Below, piece after piece: positions 17,133 through 26,205 of a DNA stretch of 64,000 nucleotides. A program made the translations under genes and the position numbers. The notes beneath the pieces were generated by a model, which worked only from the letters and a program-made list of their open reading frames with translations, did not search any database and had not been told where the DNA came from. This DNA comes from Leeuwenhoekiella nanhaiensis. GTDB lineage: Bacteria > Bacteroidota > Bacteroidia > Flavobacteriales > Flavobacteriaceae. The DNA lies in contig NZ_KZ319287.1 of assembly GCF_002744755.1 (NCBI RefSeq), forward strand, positions 372,001-436,000, in the 5' to 3' direction. The stretch's first letter is position 1. Each line of letters starts with the position of its first letter.

Positions 17133-19250
17133 ATGAAAAAATTCACCCTACTTTATATTTTAGCATTAACCGCGTGTTTACCGGCGGTTTTTGCACAATC
17201 TTCAAGTCTTGCAGAATCTGGCGTGGCGGTTTTTTACCCTGCAGATTTTGACTCGATTAACACCTTGCCTTCCTTGGCGATAATTAAAGATTTGCCAAAG
17301 CGCGATTCGCTACCGGGAGATTGGGCAATCAAACCTGAGTTTGTTACTCAAGACGGAAAAACTTCGGTACATTTTGATTTAAATGCCAACATAGATCTTT
17401 ATGGAACCGGTGAAGTCATCGGCGATCTGCGTCGTAACGGTGCCGATGTTACTTTATGGAATACCGACAACTACGAGTACGGAAAATTTGATGGAAAGCA
17501 GCTTTATCAAGCGCATCCTTGGGTTTTAGGAGTACGTCCAGACGGAAGCGCTTTTGGTATTCTTGCAGACAATTCCTGGAGACAAGAAATTCGCTTAGAT
17601 GTGGGAGTCGATATTATAAGTGAAGGTCCTGCCTTTCGTGTTATTGTGATCGAGAAGAATAGTCCGCAAGAGGTTATGAAAAGTCTGGCCGATCTTACCG
17701 GTAAGATGGAAATGCCTCCGCTATGGGCATTGGGCTATCAGCAATCTCGGTATTCCTATTTTCCGGACACGAATGTAAAAGAGCTGGCAGACGGTTTTAG
17801 AAGCCGAAATATTCCTGCAGATGTGATCTGGATGGATATTGATTATATGGACGGCTTTAGAGTGTTTACCTTCGATCCTGAAGGATTTCCTGATCCTAAA
17901 AGTTTGAATGATTATTTGCACGCTCAAGATTTTAAATCGGTTTATATGATAGACCCGGGTGTGAAGCAAGATTCGCTGTATAGCGTCTATCAAGAAGGAA
18001 GCGCCGGCAATCACTGGGTTTTAGATTCGTTAGGTAAAGAGTATAACGGTGAAGTTTGGCCCGGGCAGGTTGCGTTTCCAGATTATACAAGACCTGAAAC
18101 GCAAAAATGGTGGGCTTCTTTGTACACCGATTTTATGAATCTGGGCATTGACGGTGTTTGGAATGATATGAACGAACCGGCGGTTTTTGATGGTCCGGGA
18201 GGTTCTATGCCAGACCATAACATACACCGTGGAGGTGGCGATTTGCCAAAGGATATTCATTTAAGATATCATAACGTTTACGGGTTGTTGATGGTGCGCT
18301 CCAGCCGTGAGGGAATTATAGATGTTAATCCAGACAAGAGACCTTTTGTACTCTCTAGAGCCAATTATATTGGTGGACAGCGATATGCTGCCACATGGAC
18401 GGGCGACAACTCGGCTACTTGGGATAATTTAAAAATGTCGATCCCAATGTCGATCAATCTTAGTCTTTCTGGGCAGCCTTTTAACGGGCCGGATATCGGC
18501 GGATTTACCAAGAGCCCGTCTGCAGATCTATTCGGAAACTGGATCGCTTTAGGAGCGTATTATCCGTTCAGTAGAAATCACACCTCTAATGAAACTGAGC
18601 CTCAGGAACCTTGGGCTTTTGGCGAAGAGATCGAGAATGTAGCGCGCACAGCGATCAACCGTCGCTACCGTTTACTGCCGTATCTATACACCTTGTTTCA
18701 CGAAGCGGCAACCACAGGAATGCCAATTATGCGCCCTACGTTTTTTGCAGATATTGAGGATGAAAACTTACGCGAAGAGCAGCAAAGTTTCTTATTAGGT
18801 GAAAATCTATTGATTATTCCGCGTTGGGCTGAAGATGTACAAATGCCTGAAGGAGACTGGCAACAAATCCCATTTGAAGAGACGGATGATACGTATCAGG
18901 CGATCGTAAAATTAAGAGATGGAGCGATCGTGCCTATGGGACCTGTAATTCAAAGCACAGAAGATTATAGCACCGCTAAGATGACATTATTGATAAATAC
19001 AGATGAAAATGGTCACGCTACCGGAAGTTTATATGACGATGCGGGCGAAGGTTTTGAATACCAAAACGGAGAATTTGCAGAGCTAAAATTCACAGCAAAG
19101 CAAAAAGGAAACAAAAAAGTAAACGTAAAAATCGAGCAGGTTGCGGGAGCGCAAAAGGCTGCACGTGAATTTAGAATAGCATTAGTAAAAGACAATCAGA
19201 TCATCTATTCTGATTGGTCATCAGATGATGAATTGACCCTGAAGTTTTAA
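17133..19250 (+). CDS. GH31 alpha-glucosidase (SusB-role enzyme)
   Basis: This 705-residue protein has a signal peptide ending near VFAQ. The GH31 N-terminal beta domain (about 70-185, LYGTGEVIGDLRRNG) precedes the barrel. Catalytic motifs are WMDIDYMDGFRVFTFD (about 233-248), WNDMNEP with nucleophile D345 and TGDN with acid/base D425. PFNGPDIGGF and ALGAYYPFSRNH follow as expected for active GH31. It releases glucose from maltodextrin ends in the periplasm. In Bacteroides this step is done by a GH97 SusB; here a GH31 takes its place. It is the last gene of the alpha-glucan operon, closed by a 12-bp stem terminator at 19275. Confidence 0.9.
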   Translation: MKKFTLLYILALTACLPAVFAQSSSLAESGVAVFYPADFDSINTLPSLAIIKDLPKRDSLPGDWAIKPEFVTQDGKTSVHFDLNANIDLYGTGEVIGDLRRNGADVTLWNTDNYEYGKFDGKQLYQAHPWVLGVRPDGSAFGILADNSWRQEIRLDVGVDIISEGPAFRVIVIEKNSPQEVMKSLADLTGKMEMPPLWALGYQQSRYSYFPDTNVKELADGFRSRNIPADVIWMDIDYMDGFRVFTFDPEGFPDPKSLNDYLHAQDFKSVYMIDPGVKQDSLYSVYQEGSAGNHWVLDSLGKEYNGEVWPGQVAFPDYTRPETQKWWASLYTDFMNLGIDGVWNDMNEPAVFDGPGGSMPDHNIHRGGGDLPKDIHLRYHNVYGLLMVRSSREGIIDVNPDKRPFVLSRANYIGGQRYAATWTGDNSATWDNLKMSIPMSINLSLSGQPFNGPDIGGFTKSPSADLFGNWIALGAYYPFSRNHTSNETEPQEPWAFGEEIENVARTAINRRYRLLPYLYTLFHEAATTGMPIMRPTFFADIEDENLREEQQSFLLGENLLIIPRWAEDVQMPEGDWQQIPFEETDDTYQAIVKLRDGAIVPMGPVIQSTEDYSTAKMTLLINTDENGHATGSLYDDAGEGFEYQNGEFAELKFTAKQKGNKKVNVKIEQVAGAQKAAREFRIALVKDNQIIYSDWSSDDELTLKF

Positions 19251-19274
19251 GTAGTTTAGTTGAATTTTGGTTTG

Positions 19275-19304
19275 AAAAAGGCTTCCGTATTGGAAGCCTT
19301 TTTT
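19275..19304 (+). terminator. Terminator of the alpha-glucan PUL
   Basis: AAAAAGGCTTCC (19275-19286) and GGAAGCC plus a run of six T (19292-19304) form a perfect 12-bp stem with a 5-nt loop, 24 bp after the GH31 stop. Confidence 0.85.
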
Positions 19305-19381
19305 AGTACTGTTAATGTAATGCTTAAGCTGAGTAAAAAATACGCGACTTTGATATTTTTTTATCCTTTGAGTCTTTCTTA

Positions 19382-20014
19382 TTAGCCAATCGGGGTAATT
19401 TTATATGCACAGCGTTTTGCACCGGTTAAAATATGACTGGTACGTTCAATAGCTACTTGATCTCCTAATACGTTTTTAAAGGTGCGCAATTCCGACTTAC
19501 AGAAACCTTGACAGGATTTAGCAGCATCACAAATAGGGCAGTGGTTTTCTACTAAAAGATACCCATCTTCTTCCTTAGAAATATGTGCCATATAGCCTTC
19601 TTCGGTACGTATAGAAGCAAGCTCATTCAGTTTTTCTTCTAGTGATGCATCGCGATTTATAGCAGCATTGTATTTAAGGATATTGTCGTCACCGGTAGCA
19701 AAAATGATGGCATCGAGAGCTTTTTCGCCCAGTGTTTCTTTTATCTTTTCGATCAATTTAATGGTGATGCCGGCGTGCGCATTAGGAAACTGAGCGTGAC
19801 CTTTTTCAGTAAGTGACCAAATTTGCTGAGGTCGACCTCGCCCTTGAGATTTACTCTCAGATTTGACTAAACCTTCTCCCGACAATTTTTGAAGCTGAAA
19901 ACGAGCGCCTTCAGTAGTAATTGCTAAGGCCGAAGCCAACTGTTTAAGCGTTTGTGTGCCTTCTTTTTTAAGGATTTCAAGCGTTGTATTATAATCCTGA
20001 CTTAAATTATTCAT
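19382..20014 (-). CDS. SufR-like Fe-S type HTH transcriptional regulator
   Basis: This 210-residue protein has an N-terminal winged helix (about 8-75, [23 protein letters not shown], then a basic GRGRPQQIW wing). The C-terminal half carries Cys residues C159, C162, C168, C172 and C202 in [14 protein letters not shown] and AKRCAY, the arrangement of SufR-type regulators that bind an Fe-S cluster. It is divergent from a superoxide dismutase gene with 85 bp between the starts. An inverted repeat overlaps the sod promoter and could be its operator. It probably couples sod expression to redox or iron state. The partner and direction of control are inferred. Confidence 0.75.
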   Translation of the reverse strand: MNNLSQDYNTTLEILKKEGTQTLKQLASALAITTEGARFQLQKLSGEGLVKSESKSQGRGRPQQIWSLTEKGHAQFPNAHAGITIKLIEKIKETLGEKALDAIIFATGDDNILKYNAAINRDASLEEKLNELASIRTEEGYMAHISKEEDGYLLVENHCPICDAAKSCQGFCKSELRTFKNVLGDQVAIERTSHILTGAKRCAYKITPIG

Positions 20015-20054
20015 AATAAACCAAGTGTTTATTTTTTTTATTAATCAAACTTAC

Positions 20055-20069
20055 TACCTTTGTAAGGTA
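20055..20069. promoter_or_regulatory. sod promoter -7 box overlapped by an inverted repeat
   Basis: TACCTTTG (20055-20062) fits the flavobacterial -7 consensus TAnnTTTG, 37 bp before the sod ATG. The same bases form TACCTT-TGT-AAGGTA (20055-20069), a perfect 6-bp inverted repeat. This is the classic position for a repressor site, most simply for the divergent SufR-like protein. Confidence 0.5.
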
Positions 20070-20099
20070 AATAAAAGATTAATATTAAAATATAACGTT

Positions 20100-20708
20100 A
20101 TGAGTTATCAATTGCCAGAATTACCATATGCTTATGATGCTTTAGAGCCTCATTTTGATGCAAAAACTATGGAAATTCACCATACAAAACACCACCAAGG
20201 GTATACTACAAAATTAAATGCTGCTTTAGAAAGTGCAGGAATTACTGAAGATCTAGAAAGCTTATTTTCTAAAATCTCGACATTATCGCCTGCGATCAGA
20301 AATAACGGTGGCGGATTTTACAACCACAAATTATTCTGGTCGGTTTTAACGCCAGACGCTAAAGAGGCTCCGGAAGGCGCATTGGCTGAAGCGATTACTA
20401 ATACTTTTGGTTCGCTTGACGCGTTGAAAGACGAATTCAACCAAGCGGCTGCAACACAGTTCGGTTCAGGTTGGGCTTGGCTTGTGGTTGACGCTGAAGG
20501 AAACTTAAAAGTGACTTCAACGCCTAATCAGGACAACCCATTAATGGATGTTGCTGAGGTAAAAGGAACTCCTATTTTAGGACTTGACGTTTGGGAGCAT
20601 GCTTATTATTTGATCTATCAAAACAAGCGCCCAGATTATATCAGTGCATTTTGGAATGTTGTGAACTGGGACGAAGTTTCAGCACGCTACAGCGCCGCAA
20701 CCAAATAA
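20100..20708 (+). CDS. sodA: Superoxide dismutase, Mn type
   Basis: I take the ATG at 20100 ([20 protein letters not shown]), which matches the family start; the frame is open 25 codons upstream but reads through the promoter. The protein is 202 residues, normal for the family, and has no signal peptide. Metal ligands are H27 (MEIHH), H76 (FYNH), D163 and H167 (DVWEHAYY). The Gly before FYNHKLFW and the Gln in TPNQDNPL (Q144) follow the Mn-type rather than Fe-type signature. It converts superoxide to hydrogen peroxide and oxygen in the cytoplasm. It is divergent from a SufR-like regulator, and a 15-bp-stem terminator follows. Confidence 0.92.
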   Translation: MSYQLPELPYAYDALEPHFDAKTMEIHHTKHHQGYTTKLNAALESAGITEDLESLFSKISTLSPAIRNNGGGFYNHKLFWSVLTPDAKEAPEGALAEAITNTFGSLDALKDEFNQAAATQFGSGWAWLVVDAEGNLKVTSTPNQDNPLMDVAEVKGTPILGLDVWEHAYYLIYQNKRPDYISAFWNVVNWDEVSARYSAATK

Positions 20709-20740
20709 AAAATTAAGGCGAAATCAACCTTTTGTAAATA

Positions 20741-20775
20741 AAAACCACCGAAAGCATTGCGCTTTCGGTGGTTTT
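20741..20775. terminator. Bidirectional terminator after sod
   Basis: AAAACCACCGAAAGC (20741-20755) and GCTTTCGGTGGTTTT (20761-20775) form a perfect 15-bp stem with a 5-nt loop, bounded by A4 and T4. It serves sod and, from the other side, the decayed barrel gene whose stop is 6 bp away. Confidence 0.85.
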
Positions 20776-20780
20776 ATAGT

Positions 20781-21506
20781 TTATAAACTATAATTTAAAT
20801 GAATGCCCAAACGGTATTTGGCTTCTACCTTTCCTGCATTGAGCTCTTGATTCACCGGAAGCATTACATTAACTCCGGTTCCTTATTTTCCGAAAGAGAT
20901 TTCTGAACCCAATCTTGCAAACAAGACATTGCCTTGCGTGTCTGCCACCGGCAAACCATAATTTTTATTTTCAGCATAAACTTCTCCTGCTAAACCTGCA
21001 TACGGAATGATCTTGTCAATCTTTATCGTGTTATACACTTTTGAAAGATTAACGCCATAGGTAAATTGATCACCAAAATGATACTGCGCATTATTTTCGG
21101 TTTTGATGGTGTAATTGGCCAAGACACCTAATCCCCAATTCTCATAGCCTATAGAATAATTTGCGGCCAAAACATAATCCCAACTTCCTGTTCCTACTTG
21201 AAAACTTGGGTTCACACTGCCTTCATTATTGGCGCGATCGTAAGCACCTGTAGGTATTTTTACACCACCACCAATCTCAAGCATATGTTTGAACTTGGTT
21301 TGTTGATTGGCATAAAGTCCATCCATTTTTGGAGTGATTAAGGAGTAGAATGCGAGAATGCTCAGGTCTCCCAAACCGTCGATATTTTGGGAAGAACCAT
21401 CAATAAAATTACGGTTATGAAAATGATAGGGTAAAATTGCAGTGATGCTCAATTTTTCGGTCACCGGAATTTTCCCCCAAAGTTGTAAGGTGTTGAAATT
21501 TTCTTC
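20781..21506 (-). pseudogene. Decayed outer-membrane beta-barrel (transporter-type) gene
   Basis: The frame reads leftward from a break at about 21506 (EENFNTLQLWGKIPVTEKLSIT) through 193 codons to a TAA at 20883-20885. It then continues in the same frame for 34 more coding-like codons (GTGVNVMLPVNQELNAGKV to HLNYSL) to the true end at 20781. The alternating pattern, with GLGDLSILAFYSL and GGGVKIPTGAYD, resembles the Phenol_MetA_deg-like outer-membrane family of uncharacterised transporters. The 5' end, including the signal peptide, is missing; at 21507 the sequence changes abruptly to an unrelated SDR fragment. One nonsense codon and one truncation make it a pseudogene. Confidence 0.65.
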
Positions 21507-21508
21507 AA

Positions 21509-21718
21509 CTTAACGGAGTCGCACCGGGGCCTATCTGGACTCCGCTGATTCCGGCTACCTTTGATGATGTGAGTGATTTTGGACAGGATGTGCCTTTAGG
21601 AAGAGCCGGGCAGCCCAGTGAAGTGGCTCCTGCCTACGTATTTCTGGCTTCAGCAGATAGCAGTTATATTACCGGGCAGGTGATTCACGTAAATGGGGGT
21701 GAAGTGGTAGGTGCCTAG
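21509..21718 (+). pseudogene. 3' fragment of a short-chain dehydrogenase (SDR) gene
   Basis: Only the last 69 codons remain: LNGVAPGPIWTPLIPATF, then PLGRAGQPSEVAPAYVFLAS and YITGQVIHVNGGEVVG. These are the typical C-terminal motifs of an SDR family NAD(P)-dependent oxidoreductase. The Rossmann GxxxGxG and the catalytic YxxxK lie in the missing part, so the product cannot be active. The fragment starts right where the decayed barrel gene breaks off. In related genomes this kind of SDR often sits near a large-subunit catalase; here a catalase 3' part follows, convergent, after a shared terminator. Confidence 0.8.
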
Positions 21719-21743
21719 ACTTAGGGATACGAAACAGGTATAA

Positions 21744-21772
21744 AAAAAAGGCTGTCAATGACAGCCTTTTTT
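21744..21772. terminator. Bidirectional terminator between SDR fragment and catalase end
   Basis: AAAAAAGGCTGTC-aat-GACAGCCTTTTTT (21744-21772) is a perfect 13-bp stem with A and T runs on both sides, between the two convergent 3' ends. Confidence 0.85.
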
Positions 21773-21794
21773 CGTTACGGAATGTTCCTCTTCC

Positions 21795-24700
21795 CTAAAC
21801 AGCAATCGCATCGGTATGTTTCATACGATCCCAGTTTCTGTGCTGAGCAATACCTTCTATGAATTTATTCGATTCAGCATTTATAAATACCGCTTTATCC
21901 TTTTTGTAATTGGGAAGGCCTGCGTTTTTAAGTACTTCTTCGCCCGCTCCCAGTGCCGCTATGGCTTTACAGTGTTTAAAGGCTTCTCTTATAAATTTGG
22001 TAAACTTACCGGTCTTAAGCAGGGTTTTAACCGATGCATCTCCACCCGGGATCAGCAGGGCATCAAACAAAACACTTTCGGTTGTCATGACCGAGGCAGT
22101 AACCATATGTTTCATATCCTGATCACATTTAATGCTGCCGCCGTGAGGTGCCACAATTTTAACTACGGCTCCTGCTTTTTCAAGAGCATCCTTGTAGGGC
22201 TTAAAGGATTTCATATCAAAACCATCTGCTGCGAGCACTGCAATCTGCCGCGTGGCAATACTCTCGAATTTGGTTTTGGCCTGACTCAGTGCCGGGTCTT
22301 TCTTAAGGTATTCTTTTTTAGGCCGGGGTTGGAAATCCTCAATATTGGCATCAGCACCTATGGCCTGATTGACAGGCTGCTCGATGGATTTCGGAATTTT
22401 AAGGCCTAAACCACCTGCGACCTGCTCCGCTAATTGCTGATCGATCTGGCTGATAACCCAAAGCATGCGCTCCTGAATTTCCTGATGGTTGCATTTACCC
22501 AACTCAAAGGTGTAGGCATCTGCCACATGTTGCTGCTCCCATTTGGCCAAGCTGCGGTAAAACAAGGCCGGTTGTGAGTAGTGATCACTAAAACTTGTAC
22601 TGCGGGAGCGTATTTTATGAGCGTCTATGCGTTCCTGATGGTGGGTAAAACCGCCTTCGGCCATCTTAGCCAGATGCGGACATCCCATGCTCAGCGAATT
22701 TGGAAAATAGGCTGTTTGCCCTTTTGGGATTTCGGTCTGCATGTGCCCATCACGCTGGTTGTTGTGACTGGGTACCACGGGTCTGTTGATGGGGATCTGG
22801 TGAAAATTAGGACTGCCCAGGCGCGATAACTGCGTATCACGATAAGAGAATAAACGCCCCTGCAGCAGCGGATCGTTTGTAAAATCGATGCCCGGTACGA
22901 TATGTCCGGGTAAGAAAGCTACCTGTTCGGTTTCTGCAAAGAAATTTTCCGGATTCTTGTTGAGGGTCATCTTCCCGATGATTTCTACAGGAACCAGTTC
23001 TTCCGGGATGAGTTTAGTAGGATCAAGGAGGTCAAAATCGTATTTATGCTCGTCTTCTTCCGGGACCACCTGAATACCAAATTCCCATTCCGGAAATTGA
23101 CCGTCATCGATGGCATCCCATAAATCCCGACGGTGAAAGTCGGAGTCGGCCCCATTGATTTTTACGGCTTCATCCCAGGTAACGGAGTGTACTCCCAATA
23201 CCGGTTTCCAATGAAATTTTACGAAATGGGATTTACCTTCCTTATTGATGAATCGAAAGGTATGAATGCCAAAACCTTCCATCATCCGGTAACTGCGGGG
23301 AATCCCCCGGTCGCTCATCACCCAGATGTGGTTGTGCAAGGTTTCAGTAGCACGAGAAACAAAATCGTAAAAGGTGTCGTGTGCCGAAGCTGCCTGGGGA
23401 ATTTCTTTATTAGGCTCGGGCTTAACGGAATGAATGAGGTCTGGAAACTTCATGGCGTCCTGAATGAAAAAGACCGGCATGTTATTACCTACCAGATCCC
23501 AGGTTCCTTCTTCGGTATAAAACTTTACCGCGAAGCCCCTTACGTCCCGCGCAAGGTCTGGCGAACCTTTAGATCCGGCAACGGTTGAAAAGCGTACAAA
23601 AACAGGAGTTTTACGCTGGGTATCGGTAAAGAGGCCGGCTTTGGTATACTTTTCCATGTTTTTATACAAATTATAATAGGACCCTTTTTGCTTAATGAGT
23701 TCGTGGTGATTTCCTATCTCAATGATTTTCCCCTGATCAAGCACGACGATTTGGTCTGCATGACGAACGGTGCTTAATCGATGTGCAACGACAACTACCG
23801 TTCGATCTTCAAAAAAGGAATTGAGCTTTTCGATTATTGTTTTTTCATTATTAGCATCTAATGCAGAAGTAGCCTCATCAAAAAATAAATATTTTGGATC
23901 CTTGTAAACAGCCCGCGCGATTAAGAGGCGTTGTTTCTGACCTGTACTTAAACCCACGCCTTCTATTCCGATCTTCGTGTTGTAAGATAAAGGTAAAGAC
24001 TCTATAAAGTCTTTAATGTTGGCGATATCGACAGCTTTTCCTAGTTTATTTTTATCAATATAGTCTTCACCAATAGCTATATTGTGAGCTATGGTATCGT
24101 TAAAAATATAGCCTTCCTGCATTACTACTCCACAAGCAGATCTCCAGGTTTTTTGAGAAACATTTTCCAATTTATGGGTTCCAAGAAGCACATCTCCTTC
24201 AATGGGGGAGTAGTATTTCATCAGTAGTTTGATGAGCGTAGATTTACCACTACCGCTCACCCCAACGATAGCGGTTACTTTCTTTGCAGGAATCAAAAGA
24301 TCTAAATCTTCAAGAACCAATTTATCAGAACCCGTATATTTGAAAGAGACACGCTGTAATTTTAAGTCGGACTTGTAGTTGATATCACTAATCTTTTGAG
24401 CAGTATCCTCTTCGTTTTCTTTATTATGGATTTCACCTAGTCGGTCGAGCGATATCTTAGCATCGTGATACTCGCGAACAAAATTAATAAGCTGAGAGAT
24501 TGGAGAATTTAATTGTCCTACTATGTATGAGATGGCCAGCATCATACCCAAAGTGATATCGCCCTTAATCACCAGAGTTGCAGATAATACTGTTATAAGA
24601 ATGTTTTTGAGCTCGTTAATAAAATTTGACCCCACCTGTTGGTACTGTTCCAATGCCAGACCTTCCACCGAAATTTTAAACAATCGGGCCTGTAAAAACT

Positions 24701-25820
24701 CCCACCCCCAGCGTTTTTGTTTTTCAGCGTTATGCAGTTTGATTTCCTGCATCCCATTGATGAGCTCAATGGTTTTACTTTGCTCCTGACTAACCTGAGA
24801 GAACCGTTTATAATCCAGGTCAGCACGTTTTTTAAGGAAGAGTTTTATCCATAGGAAGTAGAGAATACTACCACCAAGAAATACGACAAAGATCCAAAGA
24901 TTATAATAGGCTAAAACAATACCGAATATGATCAGGTTTACAAAAGAGAATAGTACATTTAAGGAGGAAGAAGTGAGTATGCGCTCTATCCGTCTATGGT
25001 CATTAATGCGTTGCAATATATCCCCGGTCATTTTGGTGTCGAAGAATGCAATGGGTAGGTTCATTAATTTGATGAAAAAATCAGAAATAAACGATATATT
25101 AAGTCGTGTACTCAAATGTAAAAGAATCCATCCCCGTATTACTTCGATGGCTGTTCTACCTAAGAAAAGGAATATCTGAGCAATAAGTATTAGGTAGATG
25201 AATTGTATGTCCTGATTTCGTATCCCTACATCAACAATACTTTGCGTTAGAAATGGGAAAATTATTTGAAGTAAACTTCCAGCAATTAAGCCGATAATGA
25301 GCTGAACAAGGAATCTCTTGTATTGAAAAAGATATTTTGAAATAAACTCAAATCCAAACTTATGATCCTCTTCAAAGCCTGAGTCATAGAGTTTTGGAGT
25401 TGGTTCTAAAAGTAGAGCGATTCCTTCTTCGGTATGGTCATTTGCATTATTCCCTATCCAAGACTTTATAAAATCTGATTTTGAATATTTTAAGAGTCCG
25501 TGAGCGGGATCAGATATATAAAAAGTATCATTCTTTATTTTGTAAAGAACGACATAATGATTTTTATTCCAATGTAAAATGCAGGGTAATGGAGCTTCTT
25601 TAAGCTTTTCCAAATTGATACAGACACCAATAGACCGAAAACCAATTTGCTCAGCAGCTTCACTGAGCGATAGAAGATTACTACCAGACCGTGTGGTCTC
25701 ACTAATACTTCTTAACGACTGGATTGAAAAACTTTTCCCATAATGCTTGGCAATAATTTTAAGGCAGGTAGGGCCACAGTCTTTGGAATCAGGTTGCCGG
25801 TATGTTGGAAAACGTTTCAA
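21795..25820 (-). CDS. In-frame chimera: C39-peptidase ABC exporter fused to an N-terminally truncated catalase
   Basis: This single 1341-codon frame has two unrelated halves. Residues 1-721 are a bacteriocin-type exporter: C39 peptidase with C15 (DCGPTC), H88 (NHYVVL) and D104; membrane domain about 165-445; ABC domain with Walker [10 protein letters not shown] (520-528), signature LSTGQ (624-628), Walker B with E649 and H680. It lacks only the usual last few residues. From M722 the protein is a large-subunit catalase (KatE type): [16 protein letters not shown] (about 776-780), proximal heme ligand Y993 ([10 protein letters not shown]) and a C-terminal DJ-1/flavodoxin-like domain (about 1170-1341). 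The N-terminal 90-130 catalase residues with the catalytic His are missing, so catalase activity is not expected. The catalase half is visibly more GC-rich. Either a real recombination product or an assembly join near 23657. Confidence 0.85.
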   Translation of the reverse strand: MKRFPTYRQPDSKDCGPTCLKIIAKHYGKSFSIQSLRSISETTRSGSNLLSLSEAAEQIGFRSIGVCINLEKLKEAPLPCILHWNKNHYVVLYKIKNDTFYISDPAHGLLKYSKSDFIKSWIGNNANDHTEEGIALLLEPTPKLYDSGFEEDHKFGFEFISKYLFQYKRFLVQLIIGLIAGSLLQIIFPFLTQSIVDVGIRNQDIQFIYLILIAQIFLFLGRTAIEVIRGWILLHLSTRLNISFISDFFIKLMNLPIAFFDTKMTGDILQRINDHRRIERILTSSSLNVLFSFVNLIIFGIVLAYYNLWIFVVFLGGSILYFLWIKLFLKKRADLDYKRFSQVSQEQSKTIELINGMQEIKLHNAEKQKRWGWEFLQARLFKISVEGLALEQYQQVGSNFINELKNILITVLSATLVIKGDITLGMMLAISYIVGQLNSPISQLINFVREYHDAKISLDRLGEIHNKENEEDTAQKISDINYKSDLKLQRVSFKYTGSDKLVLEDLDLLIPAKKVTAIVGVSGSGKSTLIKLLMKYYSPIEGDVLLGTHKLENVSQKTWRSACGVVMQEGYIFNDTIAHNIAIGEDYIDKNKLGKAVDIANIKDFIESLPLSYNTKIGIEGVGLSTGQKQRLLIARAVYKDPKYLFFDEATSALDANNEKTIIEKLNSFFEDRTVVVVAHRLSTVRHADQIVVLDQGKIIEIGNHHELIKQKGSYYNLYKNMEKYTKAGLFTDTQRKTPVFVRFSTVAGSKGSPDLARDVRGFAVKFYTEEGTWDLVGNNMPVFFIQDAMKFPDLIHSVKPEPNKEIPQAASAHDTFYDFVSRATETLHNHIWVMSDRGIPRSYRMMEGFGIHTFRFINKEGKSHFVKFHWKPVLGVHSVTWDEAVKINGADSDFHRRDLWDAIDDGQFPEWEFGIQVVPEEDEHKYDFDLLDPTKLIPEELVPVEIIGKMTLNKNPENFFAETEQVAFLPGHIVPGIDFTNDPLLQGRLFSYRDTQLSRLGSPNFHQIPINRPVVPSHNNQRDGHMQTEIPKGQTAYFPNSLSMGCPHLAKMAEGGFTHHQERIDAHKIRSRSTSFSDHYSQPALFYRSLAKWEQQHVADAYTFELGKCNHQEIQERMLWVISQIDQQLAEQVAGGLGLKIPKSIEQPVNQAIGADANIEDFQPRPKKEYLKKDPALSQAKTKFESIATRQIAVLAADGFDMKSFKPYKDALEKAGAVVKIVAPHGGSIKCDQDMKHMVTASVMTTESVLFDALLIPGGDASVKTLLKTGKFTKFIREAFKHCKAIAALGAGEEVLKNAGLPNYKKDKAVFINAESNKFIEGIAQHRNWDRMKHTDAIAV

Positions 25821-26205
25821 ACCTTAATTATTACTATTAAATATAGGGTTTAAAACCCTGATTATCAGTAAGAATTAATTTCTAATCTAATAAGTTTTTT
25901 TTAGTTTTGGAATTTGTGACACAGATCGAATGCAATTTCAATTCCAGATTTAAATACTATTTTAAGCTTTAAATGAATTATTATATTGTTTCAATCTCTT
26001 TGGGACCATTTGATCTACTTTAATCTTAGAGTTTAGTGAACCTGATTAATAGCAGGAATTACCTTTTTAATTTTTTAGTACAGTAAGATTAAATTTATTT
26101 TGAAATTTCACTTTATGTTTTTAATGCAATCTCACACAGAAATCTTGACTTCATATAAGGCATTAATCTTTTTTAAATTAAGCAGCAATAAATCTAGATC
26201 ATCTA
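25821..26205. other. Gene-free stretch upstream of the exporter chimera
   Basis: This AT-rich spacer has no credible gene. No short ORF with a double-Gly leader peptide, the usual partner of a C39 exporter, was found on either strand. The only clear structure is the palindrome at 25845-25859. Confidence 0.45.
25845..25859. promoter_or_regulatory. Palindrome upstream of the exporter start
   Basis: AGGGTTT-A-AAACCCT is a perfect 7-bp inverted repeat with a 1-bp centre, 24 bp before the exporter ATG. It could be an operator in the promoter region; no regulator is assigned. Confidence 0.3.

Noticed and set aside
21816-23588. Several plus-strand ORFs of up to 197 codons across the catalase region
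   Set aside because: They lie antisense to clearly conserved catalase sequence, have no recognisable domains and show shadow-like composition.
25821-26205. Double-Gly leader peptide gene for the C39 exporter
   Set aside because: Only ORFs of 13-35 codons were found here and none has a GG or GA leader-type motif; they look like chance frames.
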